Part shown: positions 7,882-15,791 of the stretch, piece after piece
Layout: each line of letters starts with the position of its first letter
How positions within the stretch are numbered: position 1 is the first letter of the stretch
Source: JAYZDK01 sp964604165
GTDB lineage: Bacteria; Myxococcota_A; UBA796; CAJQPC01
Assembly: GCA_964604165.1 (NCBI GenBank)
Contig: CAZRYF010000008.1
Coordinates: 1 to 64,000, forward strand
Reading direction: 5' to 3'
Length of the DNA: 64,000 nt
The notes under the pieces: generated by a model
What the model was told of the DNA's origin: nothing
Seen by the model: only the letters and a program-made list of their open reading frames with translations
Databases searched by the model: none
Program-made: the position numbers and the translations under genes

Positions 7882-8327
7882 ACCGCGTCCGCGTGCTGGT
7901 GATTGAGGATGGTATGGAGTACACCGAGCGTGCCCAGCGCTGGATGGGGGAGGGCTTTGTCTTTGAGCGGGCTGGGTCGGGCCCGGAGGCCCGCCGCGCC
8001 CTGGAACAGCAGGACTTTGACGGCGTGTGGTTGGACATGGACTTTGGCCGAACGCCATCGGACCTGTTGCTGGGAGAAGTGAAGTCGAGCCGCTTGGAAG
8101 GTGAACCGGCAAGGGCTCATCTTGCAGCCCACCAGGGCCTCTACATCCTTGCGGCTCTACGGGAGGCCGGCCATGCGCTCCCCGTGCTGTTCAGCCATGA
8201 CTTCGGAGACATGCCTAAGCGGTGGATGCACCTGGTTCAGCGCTTGGGTCCGCACCTGGACTGGCTTCCTGAGACGGCGGATCCGAAAACGGTTCGCGCC
8301 CGATTCCTGCAATGGTCACGTCCGTAA
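7878..8327 (+). CDS. Stand-alone receiver-domain response regulator
   Basis: A 149-residue CheY-type receiver with no output domain, coupled to the kinase stop by ATGA. The acidic pair is in VIEDG and the putative phosphoacceptor is Asp53 in VWLDMDFG. It shares an unusual beta-3/alpha-3 insertion with the activator's receiver: both show D-x-x-F, a Leu-Leu-Gly, an Arg/Ala-rich stretch, then QGxxIL-x-x-LR. The expected beta-4 Thr/Ser is in VLFSHDF and the beta-5 Lys is not clear. It may compete for phosphate or act through protein contact. The last 113 bp overlap the oppositely oriented acetyltransferase gene. Confidence 0.82.
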   Translation: MNRVRVLVIEDGMEYTERAQRWMGEGFVFERAGSGPEARRALEQQDFDGVWLDMDFGRTPSDLLLGEVKSSRLEGEPARAHLAAHQGLYILAALREAGHALPVLFSHDFGDMPKRWMHLVQRLGPHLDWLPETADPKTVRARFLQWSRP

Positions 8328-8880
8328 TGAGGGTCGTTTCGAGGGTCTCCTCATCGGCCATGGGAAATTCCGCCACCTCGGCCACAGGGCTCGCGGAAAG
8401 TGGCCGCCGCATATGGAGCCGGTCGTGGCCAGGACCATACTCGCCAAGGCACTCGGCCACCACGGAAAAGCCGAACTTCTCCTCGTAGAGTCGAATGGCT
8501 GCCTCACTCCTGGGGTCGACCTCCAGGACCACCGAGCGGGCTCCGCTGTGTTCCAGAGCCTTGAGCACCACCTCGAGGAAGTGGGTGCCCAGTCCCTGTC
8601 CACGCCAGCCGGGTCGGATCGCCATCGAGAACAGCACCACTTCCCACGGGGACTCCCAGGAGCGAATGCACTGGCAGGTGCCGATGGGATGTTCGTCGGC
8701 AAACAGCACGTAGGTGCGGCCATGGCGGAGCATGAGCCCTGCGGTGTAGCGGCTCCACGTGGGTTCCGAAAAGGTCATCAGGTCAATGTCGAGCAGCGTG
8801 CTGATCAGGGAGGGGTCGTGTTCGGAAACCTCCGAAACTTGAATTTCGTAGGTCTGACCGCCATGGCGTGACAGCGTCAT
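8215..8880 (-). CDS. GNAT family N-acetyltransferase
   Basis: The predicted 221-residue protein (ATG at 8880) has the GNAT core: SMAIRPGWRGQGLGTHFLE is motif A with the acetyl-CoA pyrophosphate loop (RxxGxG), and SVVLEVDPRSEAAIRLYEEKFGF is motif B as in RimI-type N-alpha-acetyltransferases. The C-terminal 55 residues (from SASPVAEVAEF) are acidic and Pro-rich without homology I know. They are encoded partly opposite the receiver gene. The acceptor is unknown. The frame stays open further upstream to 9096, but MTLSRHGG is a sensible start and leaves room for a divergent promoter toward the aminopeptidase gene. Confidence 0.82.
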   Translation of the reverse strand: MTLSRHGGQTYEIQVSEVSEHDPSLISTLLDIDLMTFSEPTWSRYTAGLMLRHGRTYVLFADEHPIGTCQCIRSWESPWEVVLFSMAIRPGWRGQGLGTHFLEVVLKALEHSGARSVVLEVDPRSEAAIRLYEEKFGFSVVAECLGEYGPGHDRLHMRRPLSASPVAEVAEFPMADEETLETTLITDVTIAGIGREPFSDPPSQEASPGADPSAEPGASTA

Positions 8881-8954
8881 CTTCACGGGTTGTGACTCCC
8901 TTTTGAGAGAATGTGCATAGGGTGTAGCGTGTCGGTCGCGGCTTTGCACACTGC

Positions 8955-10316
8955 GTGCCCGGTTATGCTTATGAGGTTCGATCGGAGCTTGGTTTGAGAC
9001 CCGTCCCACAGTTTCCCGCCCTCGTGGCGGACTGCCGCTCACGGGTCCTTGGCGCCATGGAGCCAGGGAGCGCGATGCTTCTCTTCGCTGCGCCACACCC
9101 TCTTCGAAACGGGGACTCCGAATACAGGTACAGGCCCAGCTCAGACGTGCTCTATTTGACCGGGTGGGAAGATCCTGAGGTTGTGATTTTTCTGTGTCCG
9201 GATGCGGAACAGCCCTTTGTGATGTTCGTGCAGCCTCGGGAACCGGAACGGGAGGTGTGGACCGGGCTGCGGTCTGGCGTGGAAGGGGCTGTCGCTGACT
9301 TCGGCGCGGTGGCAGCGTACCCGATTACCGAGCTCGCCTCGCGCCTTCCCAAGATGTTGCTGGGGGCGAAGACCCTCTACCATGACCTTGGCAAGCAGGA
9401 GGACATGGACGACCTGGTCTCTACGGCGCTCACAGTTGCCCGCCGCATGTCCCGAAGTAGCCACCAGGAAGTGCCAGGCGCCATCGTGTCCTTGGGCCGG
9501 CTTCTCCACGAGCAGCGTCTCGTGAAGAGTGACGCTGAGATTGAACTCTTGCGAGAGGCAGCACGCATCACGGGAGAGGCCCACCGGGCCGCCATGCGGG
9601 CCACCAAGCCGGGTATGTACGAATATGAGCTTGAAGCGCTGATCGACTACACGTTTCGTTCCATGGGGGGAGTGGGGCCGGGGTACACATCCATCGTGGG
9701 TTCTGGGGCCAACGCCTGCATTCTCCACTACATTTCAAACCGCGATCAACTCGCAGACGGTGACCTGGTGTTGGTGGATGCAGGTTGTGAGTTCGGCTGG
9801 TACACGGCGGATGTCACGCGCACCTGGCCTGTCAACGGTCGCTTCAGCAGTCCGGCAAGGGAAATCTACGAGTTGGTGCTGTCAGCCAACGAGGCGGTCA
9901 TCGAAGCCGTCCAACCTGGCACTCCGTACACAGCTCTTCAGGAGCTCGCCGTGCGGCTGATGACCCAGGGCCTTGTGGAGCTGGGCATTCTTACGGGAGA
10001 TGTGGACACCCTGATCGAAGAGAAGACCTACCGACGCTTCTACATGCACGGCGTGGGGCACTGGTTGGGCCTGGATGTTCACGATGCGGGGAAGTACGAC
10101 CTGGACGGAGAGCCGCGCACCCTGGAGCCGGGCATGGTGCTGACTGTGGAGCCGGGGCTGTACTTTTCGCCCATGGACCTGGAGGTGCCCGAGCGCTTTC
10201 GAGGCATCGGGGTGCGAATCGAAGACGATGTTCTCGTGACAGAGAAAGGCCCCGACGTCCTCACCCGAGAGATCCCGAAACGGGTGGCGGACGTCGAGGC
10301 GATGGTGGCGGGGTAG
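8955..10316 (+). CDS. pepP: Xaa-Pro aminopeptidase (M24B)
   Basis: The 453-residue length is normal for PepP. An N-terminal creatinase/prolidase domain (with NGDSEYRYRPSSDVLYLTGW) precedes a pita-bread M24 domain. All five metal ligands are visible: Asp in LVDAGCEFGWY, Asp in ADVTRTWP, His in HGVGHWLGLDVHD, Glu in TVEPGLYF and Glu in GVRIEDDVL. The enzyme removes N-terminal residues before proline, using two Mn ions in the cytoplasm. The start is GTG 8955 (MPGYAYEV). It is transcribed divergently from the GNAT gene across 74 bp. Confidence 0.95.
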   Translation: MPGYAYEVRSELGLRPVPQFPALVADCRSRVLGAMEPGSAMLLFAAPHPLRNGDSEYRYRPSSDVLYLTGWEDPEVVIFLCPDAEQPFVMFVQPREPEREVWTGLRSGVEGAVADFGAVAAYPITELASRLPKMLLGAKTLYHDLGKQEDMDDLVSTALTVARRMSRSSHQEVPGAIVSLGRLLHEQRLVKSDAEIELLREAARITGEAHRAAMRATKPGMYEYELEALIDYTFRSMGGVGPGYTSIVGSGANACILHYISNRDQLADGDLVLVDAGCEFGWYTADVTRTWPVNGRFSSPAREIYELVLSANEAVIEAVQPGTPYTALQELAVRLMTQGLVELGILTGDVDTLIEEKTYRRFYMHGVGHWLGLDVHDAGKYDLDGEPRTLEPGMVLTVEPGLYFSPMDLEVPERFRGIGVRIEDDVLVTEKGPDVLTREIPKRVADVEAMVAG

Positions 10317-10340
10317 GGTCCCCGCCTGAAATGGCATCTT

Positions 10341-10847
10341 CTAGGGACACTCCTCGTTCCCAACGGATGCGAGAGCTTCCTGGTTTTCAGCCCCCCAGGC
10401 GGAAGCGCTGTTTCCGGAACCTGCTGGAAAGATGGTGAACGCGCCTTCCAACCAGGCAGCGGTTCCGTCCGTCAACTCTACAAGGACATCCACCACGCCG
10501 GGCGTGGCGTCGTCGTTGGCGGAAACCGATACGAGCACCTCGTTGGAACGGGCGATCAAGGCATCCACAGAAGCTTCACCGTAGACCACGACGTCATGAC
10601 AGTCACCCAGGGTGAGGTCACCTTCATCCACGGTAAGGCGGCCGATGAAGGACTCGCCCTGTTCCGCCTGCGGGGGCAGAAAGGACAGGGTCACCGAGGG
10701 GATCTCCGGACTCTCCACAGGCGTGTCGATTCCGGTGTCGTCCGCGGAAGCACCTCGTTCGCGGACGGGGTCGTAGCCGTCGTTGTCGTAGATGATGCAA
10801 CCGGACGTGATTGCGAGGCCAAGGGCAAGAGTGAGAATGGGTTTCAT
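10341..10847 (-). CDS. Putative lipoprotein, function unknown
   Basis: The 168-residue protein starts MKPILTLALGLAITSGC, a lipoprotein signal peptide with the lipobox ITSGC. The mature chain begins with an Asp/Arg/Thr-rich linker, then a beta-rich Ig-like segment (VTLSFLPPQAEQGESF, LTVDEGDLTLGDCHDV, VLVSVSANDDATPGVVDVLVELTD), as in domains that bind or decorate the cell surface. No enzymatic motif is visible. It converges on pepP (24-bp gap) and diverges from the LOG gene. Confidence 0.75.
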   Translation of the reverse strand: MKPILTLALGLAITSGCIIYDNDGYDPVRERGASADDTGIDTPVESPEIPSVTLSFLPPQAEQGESFIGRLTVDEGDLTLGDCHDVVVYGEASVDALIARSNEVLVSVSANDDATPGVVDVLVELTDGTAAWLEGAFTIFPAGSGNSASAWGAENQEALASVGNEECP

Positions 10848-10940
10848 GAGATGGTCTCCAGGGTGGATGCCAAGGCCGCGCTCGCACAGGGACAAGAGCA
10901 GTCCGGCGAGGTAGAGAACGGGGACCTTCTGGGAGTATTC

Positions 10941-11732
10941 ATGTCATCGGTTGAAAAAGCTTACAAGAATCTGGACTTCCTCAACTCACCTGAGGCTCGT
11001 ACCATTCGCATCCTCTGTGAGTACGAAGAACCAAGGCAGAGATTTGAAAAGAAAGGTGTGGAAAACACCATTGTTTTGTTTGGTTCTGCCCGCACGCTCT
11101 CGCACGAGCAAGCCACAGAGCTCTTGGCGGAGGCCGAGGCGTCTGGAGACGACGATGCCGTCGCCGAGGCAAAGCAAAAGGTACGCCACTCTCAGTACTA
11201 TGAAGACGCACGGGAGCTCTCCAAGCGAATCACCGCCTGGTCCGTGGAGCGGGCGGGTGCTGACTACTTGATCTGTACAGGCGGTGGACCCGGCATCATG
11301 GAGGCGGGAAACCGGGGGGCCTCAGAGGTCCCGGGGGGCCGAAGCGTGGGCCTGGGTATCTCCCTTCCCTTCGAGGAGGATCTCAATCCCTTTGTGACCG
11401 ATGGCTTGGGCTTTGAGTTCCACTATTTCTTCACGCGCAAGTACTGGTTTATGTACCTGGCCAAGGCGCTGGTGGTGTGCCCCGGTGGGTTTGGGACGCT
11501 GGATGAATTCGCGGAGCTGCTGACCCTGGTGCAGACACAGAAGATCAAGAAGCCCGTTCCGATCGTGCTCTTTGGAAAGCAGTACTGGTCCGACATCCTG
11601 AACGTCGAAAAGATGGTGGAGTGGGGGACAATCTCCGCCAAGGACCTCGACCTGTTCTACTACACGGACTCGGTGGCCGAGGCCTTTTCCTACCTGACGA
11701 CGGCTCTGGAGCGAAACGAGGAGGCACGATGA
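10941..11732 (+). CDS. LOG family protein (nucleotide 5'-monophosphate nucleosidase)
   Basis: The 263-residue protein carries the LOG/YgdH hallmark PGGFGTLDE (about 181-189) plus the upstream CTGGGPGIMEAGNRGA. LOG proteins cleave the N-glycosidic bond of AMP-type nucleotides, giving a free base and ribose 5-phosphate; some act on cytokinin nucleotides. The open frame extends upstream, but the ATG at 10941 (MSSVEKAYKNL) is the sensible start. The N-terminal extension of about 90 residues, with charged helices, is like the longer bacterial LOG type. Its stop overlaps the adenosine deaminase ATG (ATGA), so both are in one purine-salvage unit. Confidence 0.88.
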   Translation: MSSVEKAYKNLDFLNSPEARTIRILCEYEEPRQRFEKKGVENTIVLFGSARTLSHEQATELLAEAEASGDDDAVAEAKQKVRHSQYYEDARELSKRITAWSVERAGADYLICTGGGPGIMEAGNRGASEVPGGRSVGLGISLPFEEDLNPFVTDGLGFEFHYFFTRKYWFMYLAKALVVCPGGFGTLDEFAELLTLVQTQKIKKPVPIVLFGKQYWSDILNVEKMVEWGTISAKDLDLFYYTDSVAEAFSYLTTALERNEEAR

Positions 11733-12727
11733 AGCCCGACCGCAAGTACTGCGACCTCCATATCCACGTCGGCGCCAGCGTGGCGCCGCACATCATGTGG
11801 GCCATGGCTCACGAGCAGGGTTTCAAGCTGCCCGTCAAGGACTACTGGGAGTTTGTGGGGCTGATCACCGCTGATCCTCGCAAGGTGCACTCCCTTGAGG
11901 AGTACCTTGCCATTCTGCACACCTGGACGGAACGCATCCAGTCGAGCCCCGCCTCCGTGGAGCGATCGGTGTACGAGATCATTGGAAAGGAATACCGGGG
12001 GTCCCGGGTGACTCGGATCGAGCTTCGTTTCAATCCCATGAAGCGAAACCTCGGAGGGGAGCGAGACCTGGACCACATTATTCATGCTGCCTTCAGGGGC
12101 ATGGACAGGGCCTGTCTGGAGTACGGAATTGAGGCGGGTCTGATCTTCTGCCTGGCCCGGGAGTTTCCGCCGGAGCAGAATGAGAAGATCCTGGAGAAGG
12201 CCATTCGGTACCAGGATCGGGGAATCATCGGTATCGATCTGGCGGGCACTGAGAACGAGCCCATGGAACTGACCGATTCCGTGAACAAGTATGGGGAGAT
12301 TTTCCTGCGAGCTCGGGAGGCCGGACTGGGCACCACGGTTCACACAGGGGAGACGCAGGCCACTTCTGGGGAGGGGGTCATGGCGGTCCTGAAGGTGCTC
12401 AAGCCGGACCGGATTGGTCACGGAGTGCGCGCGGCATACAGCAAGGAGGCGACCCAGATGTTGGCGGACTGCGGAACGGTGCTGGAGTTGTGCCCTACCT
12501 CCAACCTGCACACTCGAGCCGTTCGACACCTGGAAGACTTCCGATATGTGGTGGCGACCTTTCTGGAAGCGGGAATTCCTCTCACCATCAACACCGATGG
12601 TACCTATCTCTGTGGCACGAACCTCCAGCGGGAATTCCAACTGCTGAAGGACGCCGAGATCCTCACGACCGAGGAAGCAGAGGCGTGCCGCGTGCTGGCA
12701 TTCGAGAGGAGTTTTCTGGAGCGCTAA
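11729..12727 (+). CDS. add: Adenosine deaminase family protein
   Basis: A 332-residue amidohydrolase-fold protein. Zinc ligands are HIHVG (His11, His13), HTGE (about 205) and the Asp in NTDG (about 287); the catalytic Glu is in the HTGET region and IGHGVRA follows. LAGTENE and CPTSNLHT are also typical. It hydrolyses adenosine (or adenine) to inosine (or hypoxanthine) plus ammonia. The loop composition does not let me separate adenosine from adenine deaminase. Overlap with the LOG gene suggests the two act in sequence on AMP-derived purines. Confidence 0.86.
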   Translation: MKPDRKYCDLHIHVGASVAPHIMWAMAHEQGFKLPVKDYWEFVGLITADPRKVHSLEEYLAILHTWTERIQSSPASVERSVYEIIGKEYRGSRVTRIELRFNPMKRNLGGERDLDHIIHAAFRGMDRACLEYGIEAGLIFCLAREFPPEQNEKILEKAIRYQDRGIIGIDLAGTENEPMELTDSVNKYGEIFLRAREAGLGTTVHTGETQATSGEGVMAVLKVLKPDRIGHGVRAAYSKEATQMLADCGTVLELCPTSNLHTRAVRHLEDFRYVVATFLEAGIPLTINTDGTYLCGTNLQREFQLLKDAEILTTEEAEACRVLAFERSFLER

Positions 12728-12742
12728 TTCTGCTCCGGGAGG

Positions 12743-14614
12743 CTATTCGCCGCCGCCGCCGCCGCCGCCGCCGCCTCCGCCGCCGCCGGAGCGCCTCCGC
12801 CTCCGCCGCCGCCGCTTCCGGGGGGCGTCTCCGCCTCCCTCAGAACGTGGCGCCTGCGCCTTTGAAGCTCCGCCGCCGCCGCCGCCGCCGCCGCGACCAC
12901 GTCCACCGCCGTCCCGGCCACCGCCTCGGCCCCGTCCGCCGCCGCCGCCGCCGCGACCCCGGCCGCCACCGTCACGGCCCCCTCGTCCGCCATCACGGCG
13001 TCCGTCCTTCTTTTCCTGCCGCGCTTCGGAGAGCGCACTTAGGGTGTCAATGGATCCACGAAGCTGCTGCTCCCGGTCCCACTGGAAGAAAATCCGCATG
13101 GCAGTCGCCAGAAGGTAGTCGCCGTTTTCCCGTTCCTGGAGGGCCTTGACCAGGGGCAGGTAGGCTTCAAAGGCTGTGGTGCCCATGGCGGCTTCCAGGC
13201 GTACCGCCTGGCGCTTCACCCGCAGGTTGGCCGCCTCCTCAGGGGTGGGCAGGTCCTTTTCCACGAACTTGATCTCAAACTGCCGCTCCAGGACATTTCG
13301 CGTCGCAAGATCCGGGCCGCCGACCATGGAGATTGCCTTGCCCTTCTTGCCGATGCGCCCGGTTCGGCCGATGCGGTGCATGTAAACCGGAGGATCAGCG
13401 GGCAGGGAGTAGTTCAGAACGTGGGTGATGTCCGAAATGTCGATTCCCCGTGCCGCCACGTCCGTGGCCACCAGGAACTGAATCTCACCGGTCTTCACTT
13501 TCTGCATGACCTGGGTGCGCTTGTTCTGAGGGAGCTCCCCAGAAATCAGCTGGGCATCCAATCCCTGTCGGGAGAGGAAGTTGGCCACGGTGCTTGTGTC
13601 TTCTCGTGTGTTGCAGAAGATGATGGTGGACCCGGGCTCTTCCTGGTCGATGATCGCCAGCAAGGCACGAACGCGGTGGAAGTTTGGCGTGGTTTCGTAG
13701 AGGATGTGCTCAATTCCCTCCACCCTGTCGGCATCGGTGGAGAGCATGATGTCCACCGGGTCATTCAGGTGGTTCCGCACCAGCCGCTTGACCCGCTCCT
13801 CTACGGTCGCCGAAAAAAGCAGCACCTGGGCGCCGTCGGAGGACGCCTTGAGGATGTTGTTCACGTCCTCGTAGAAACCCATGGAGAGCATCTCGTCGGC
13901 CTCGTCGAGGCAGGTGATTTTGCACCGGGAGAGGTCCAGGTTCTTTCGCCGGATGTGGTCCAACACGCGCCCCGGGGTGCCCACGATGATGTCCACGCCT
14001 TCCTTGAAGGCGGTCTCCTGGGGGCCCATGGCGACCCCACCGTAGACGGCGAGAATTCGCAGGTCCTTGTACCGGGCGATCCCGGCACATTCCTCTGCGA
14101 TCTGCGTCGCCAGCTCTCGGGTAGGGGAGAGAATGATCGCTTGGGGGTATCGCGCTCCTTCTTCCAGGCGCTCCACGATGGGGACGCAGAAAGCACAGGT
14201 CTTCCCGGTGCCCGTTTTGGCGCGGACCAGGAGGTCCTTGCCTGCAAGTCCGGGCTCAATTGTCGCAGCCTGGACCTGGGTGGCTTCTTCGTAGCCAAGG
14301 GAGCTAAGACCCTCGATGATTTCGCGGGTCAGGGGCAGCTCATCGAATCGACGGCCCGACTTGTAGTCGCTGCGGGGTCCGCTGGCCTCCTCGGACTCGG
14401 TGGAGTCGTCTTCTTCGTCTGCCTCTTCCTCTTCCGTCAGGTCCTCGTCGTCCTCGGAAGCGGCCTCGAGTTCGTCCCCCTCTTCTGTTTCTTCGTCCCG
14501 GGACTCGATGATGGGGGTCTCCTCCAATTCTTCGGAAGAACCCACCTCCAGCTCCTCAGAGGAGCTCCCGTCATTTTCGTTTTCAGTGTCTGTCGTTGTT
14601 TGTGTATCGCTCAC
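12743..14614 (-). CDS. DEAD-box RNA helicase with acidic N-terminus and RGG/Gly tail
   Basis: This 623-residue helicase has the full motif set: Q motif (FDELPLT ... TQVQ), I AKTGTGKT, Ia PTRELA, II DEAD, III SAT, IV FCNT, V ARGID and VI HRIGRTGR. Residues 1-80 are nearly all Glu/Asp/Ser/Thr. After the core is a DbpA-like-free helical region, and the last 100 residues are Arg-Gly-Gly repeats ending in Arg8 and a poly-Gly run. The tail is encoded by GCC-rich trinucleotide runs (12745-13000) and should bind RNA. The likely role is ribosome assembly or cold-adapted RNA unwinding (DeaD/CsdA-like). Confidence 0.93.
   Translation of the reverse strand: MSDTQTTTDTENENDGSSSEELEVGSSEELEETPIIESRDEETEEGDELEAASEDDEDLTEEEEADEEDDSTESEEASGPRSDYKSGRRFDELPLTREIIEGLSSLGYEEATQVQAATIEPGLAGKDLLVRAKTGTGKTCAFCVPIVERLEEGARYPQAIILSPTRELATQIAEECAGIARYKDLRILAVYGGVAMGPQETAFKEGVDIIVGTPGRVLDHIRRKNLDLSRCKITCLDEADEMLSMGFYEDVNNILKASSDGAQVLLFSATVEERVKRLVRNHLNDPVDIMLSTDADRVEGIEHILYETTPNFHRVRALLAIIDQEEPGSTIIFCNTREDTSTVANFLSRQGLDAQLISGELPQNKRTQVMQKVKTGEIQFLVATDVAARGIDISDITHVLNYSLPADPPVYMHRIGRTGRIGKKGKAISMVGGPDLATRNVLERQFEIKFVEKDLPTPEEAANLRVKRQAVRLEAAMGTTAFEAYLPLVKALQERENGDYLLATAMRIFFQWDREQQLRGSIDTLSALSEARQEKKDGRRDGGRGGRDGGGRGRGGGGGGRGRGGGRDGGGRGRGGGGGGGGASKAQAPRSEGGGDAPRKRRRRRRRRSGGGGGGGGGGGGGE
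12745..13000. repeat. GCC/CCG trinucleotide-rich low-complexity tract
   Basis: Plus-strand runs of GCC and CCG units encode, on the minus strand, the poly-Gly and RGG tail of the DEAD-box helicase. Runs are interrupted by CCTCCG and CCACGA units. It is a replication-slippage-prone coding repeat, not an intergenic element. Confidence 0.85.
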
Positions 14615-14739
14615 AGCATCTCCGTGGCGGCGCCCCTATCGCCTCCGAGGGGCGTGGTCCATTAGTAAAGACCCAAGCCTGCTCGCGTCCCCCCAGGGGA
14701 CCCGTTACGAAACCTGCCTTTTGCGGAGGCGGAGCGACC

Positions 14740-15759
14740 TTGTCCAGTACCCTGAATCCAGAACAAGTAGAGCAGTTGGGTGTATTGGTGCAACAAGCCC
14801 AGGGCATCCTCCTCACCGGACCGAATGCCGCGGATGGGGACTCCCTGGGTGCCTCTCTGGCCTTGGCCCGGGCGATTCGCTTCCGGTTTGGGGTGCCTGT
14901 GGATGTGGCCGGAGAGTGCAGTCGAGCGTACCGTTTTCTGCCTGATGCAGAGGACCTCCTGGAAAACAGCGCGGTCCGCCCCCACTACGGGCTGGTGGTG
15001 GTGCTGGACGGGGACTGCGGTCGCCTGGCCCGGGAGGTTGAAGCAGCCTTTCGCGCCGCTCCTGTGACCGCGATTGTCGACCACCACCGCACCACCACAG
15101 AGGAAGGCTACACCCTTGGTCTCATCAACCCTGAGTCTGCCTCTACCTGTGAAATGGTGCTGGAGATCATGGACCTGTGGGGCGTGGATCCGGACCGTTC
15201 GGCCGCCATCCAGCTCTACACAGGCATCCTTTTCGACACGGGCGGATTTCGGTATTCCAACACGGGCCCAAGCACCCATGAGGCGGCAGCGCGTCTTTTG
15301 GCCCTGGAAATCGAACACGCGGATATCGCGGTGCAGGTGCTGATGGAGCGGACTCGCCAGGGGGTAATGCTCGCAGCGTCCATTCAAGCTGCAGCTGAGT
15401 TTCACGTCGAGGGGCAGCTCTGTATCGGACGGGTAACGGCTGCATTGATGAGGGACTTGGGTGCTTCAGACCATGACTTGGGGGGCGTGGTGGAGTCCCT
15501 CTTGTACATCGAGGGTGTCGAGGTGTCTGCGCTCTTGGTGGAGCGGGAAGGCTCGAAAACAAAGATCTCCTTTCGCTCCCGTGGGGCGGTTGACGTGGCG
15601 GCCCTTGCGAGGTCGCTCCACCCTGGAGGAGGAGGGCATGCGAAGGCGGCCGGAGTGAGGGTGGACGAGAGCTTGGAGGTGATCAGCGCCCGCATGCCTG
15701 GGCTCGTGGCGGATTGCCTGGCGGATTCACTGGCGAATCCACTGGAAGATGGGGGTTGA
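14740..15759 (+). CDS. DHH/DHHA1 phosphoesterase, NrnA-like
   Basis: The 339-residue protein has the DHH signature in order: NAADGDSLGASLALA (metal-binding Asp pair), VVVLDGDCGR, IVDHHRTT and a STCEMVLE segment, ending with the DHHA1 motif LHPGGGGHAKAAGV. This is the architecture of NrnA (nanoRNA and 3'-phosphoadenosine phosphatase) and close relatives. It degrades oligoribonucleotides and pAp in the cytoplasm. TTG 14740 is the preferred start, with GGAG upstream and SSTLNPEQ opening; the frame continues upstream into the divergent promoter region with no ATG. It is divergent from the helicase. Confidence 0.88.
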   Translation: MSSTLNPEQVEQLGVLVQQAQGILLTGPNAADGDSLGASLALARAIRFRFGVPVDVAGECSRAYRFLPDAEDLLENSAVRPHYGLVVVLDGDCGRLAREVEAAFRAAPVTAIVDHHRTTTEEGYTLGLINPESASTCEMVLEIMDLWGVDPDRSAAIQLYTGILFDTGGFRYSNTGPSTHEAAARLLALEIEHADIAVQVLMERTRQGVMLAASIQAAAEFHVEGQLCIGRVTAALMRDLGASDHDLGGVVESLLYIEGVEVSALLVEREGSKTKISFRSRGAVDVAALARSLHPGGGGHAKAAGVRVDESLEVISARMPGLVADCLADSLANPLEDGG

Positions 15760-15791
15760 TTCGCCAAGGGGGAGGAAACGGCAGGGAGGAG

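Noticed and set aside
12745..12800. Origin or protein-binding iteron array from GCC runs
   Set aside because: The runs are in frame and encode the helicase Gly tail.
13376..14665. 429-codon open frame antisense to the DEAD-box helicase
   Set aside because: The helicase has all conserved motifs in order; the antisense frame has none.
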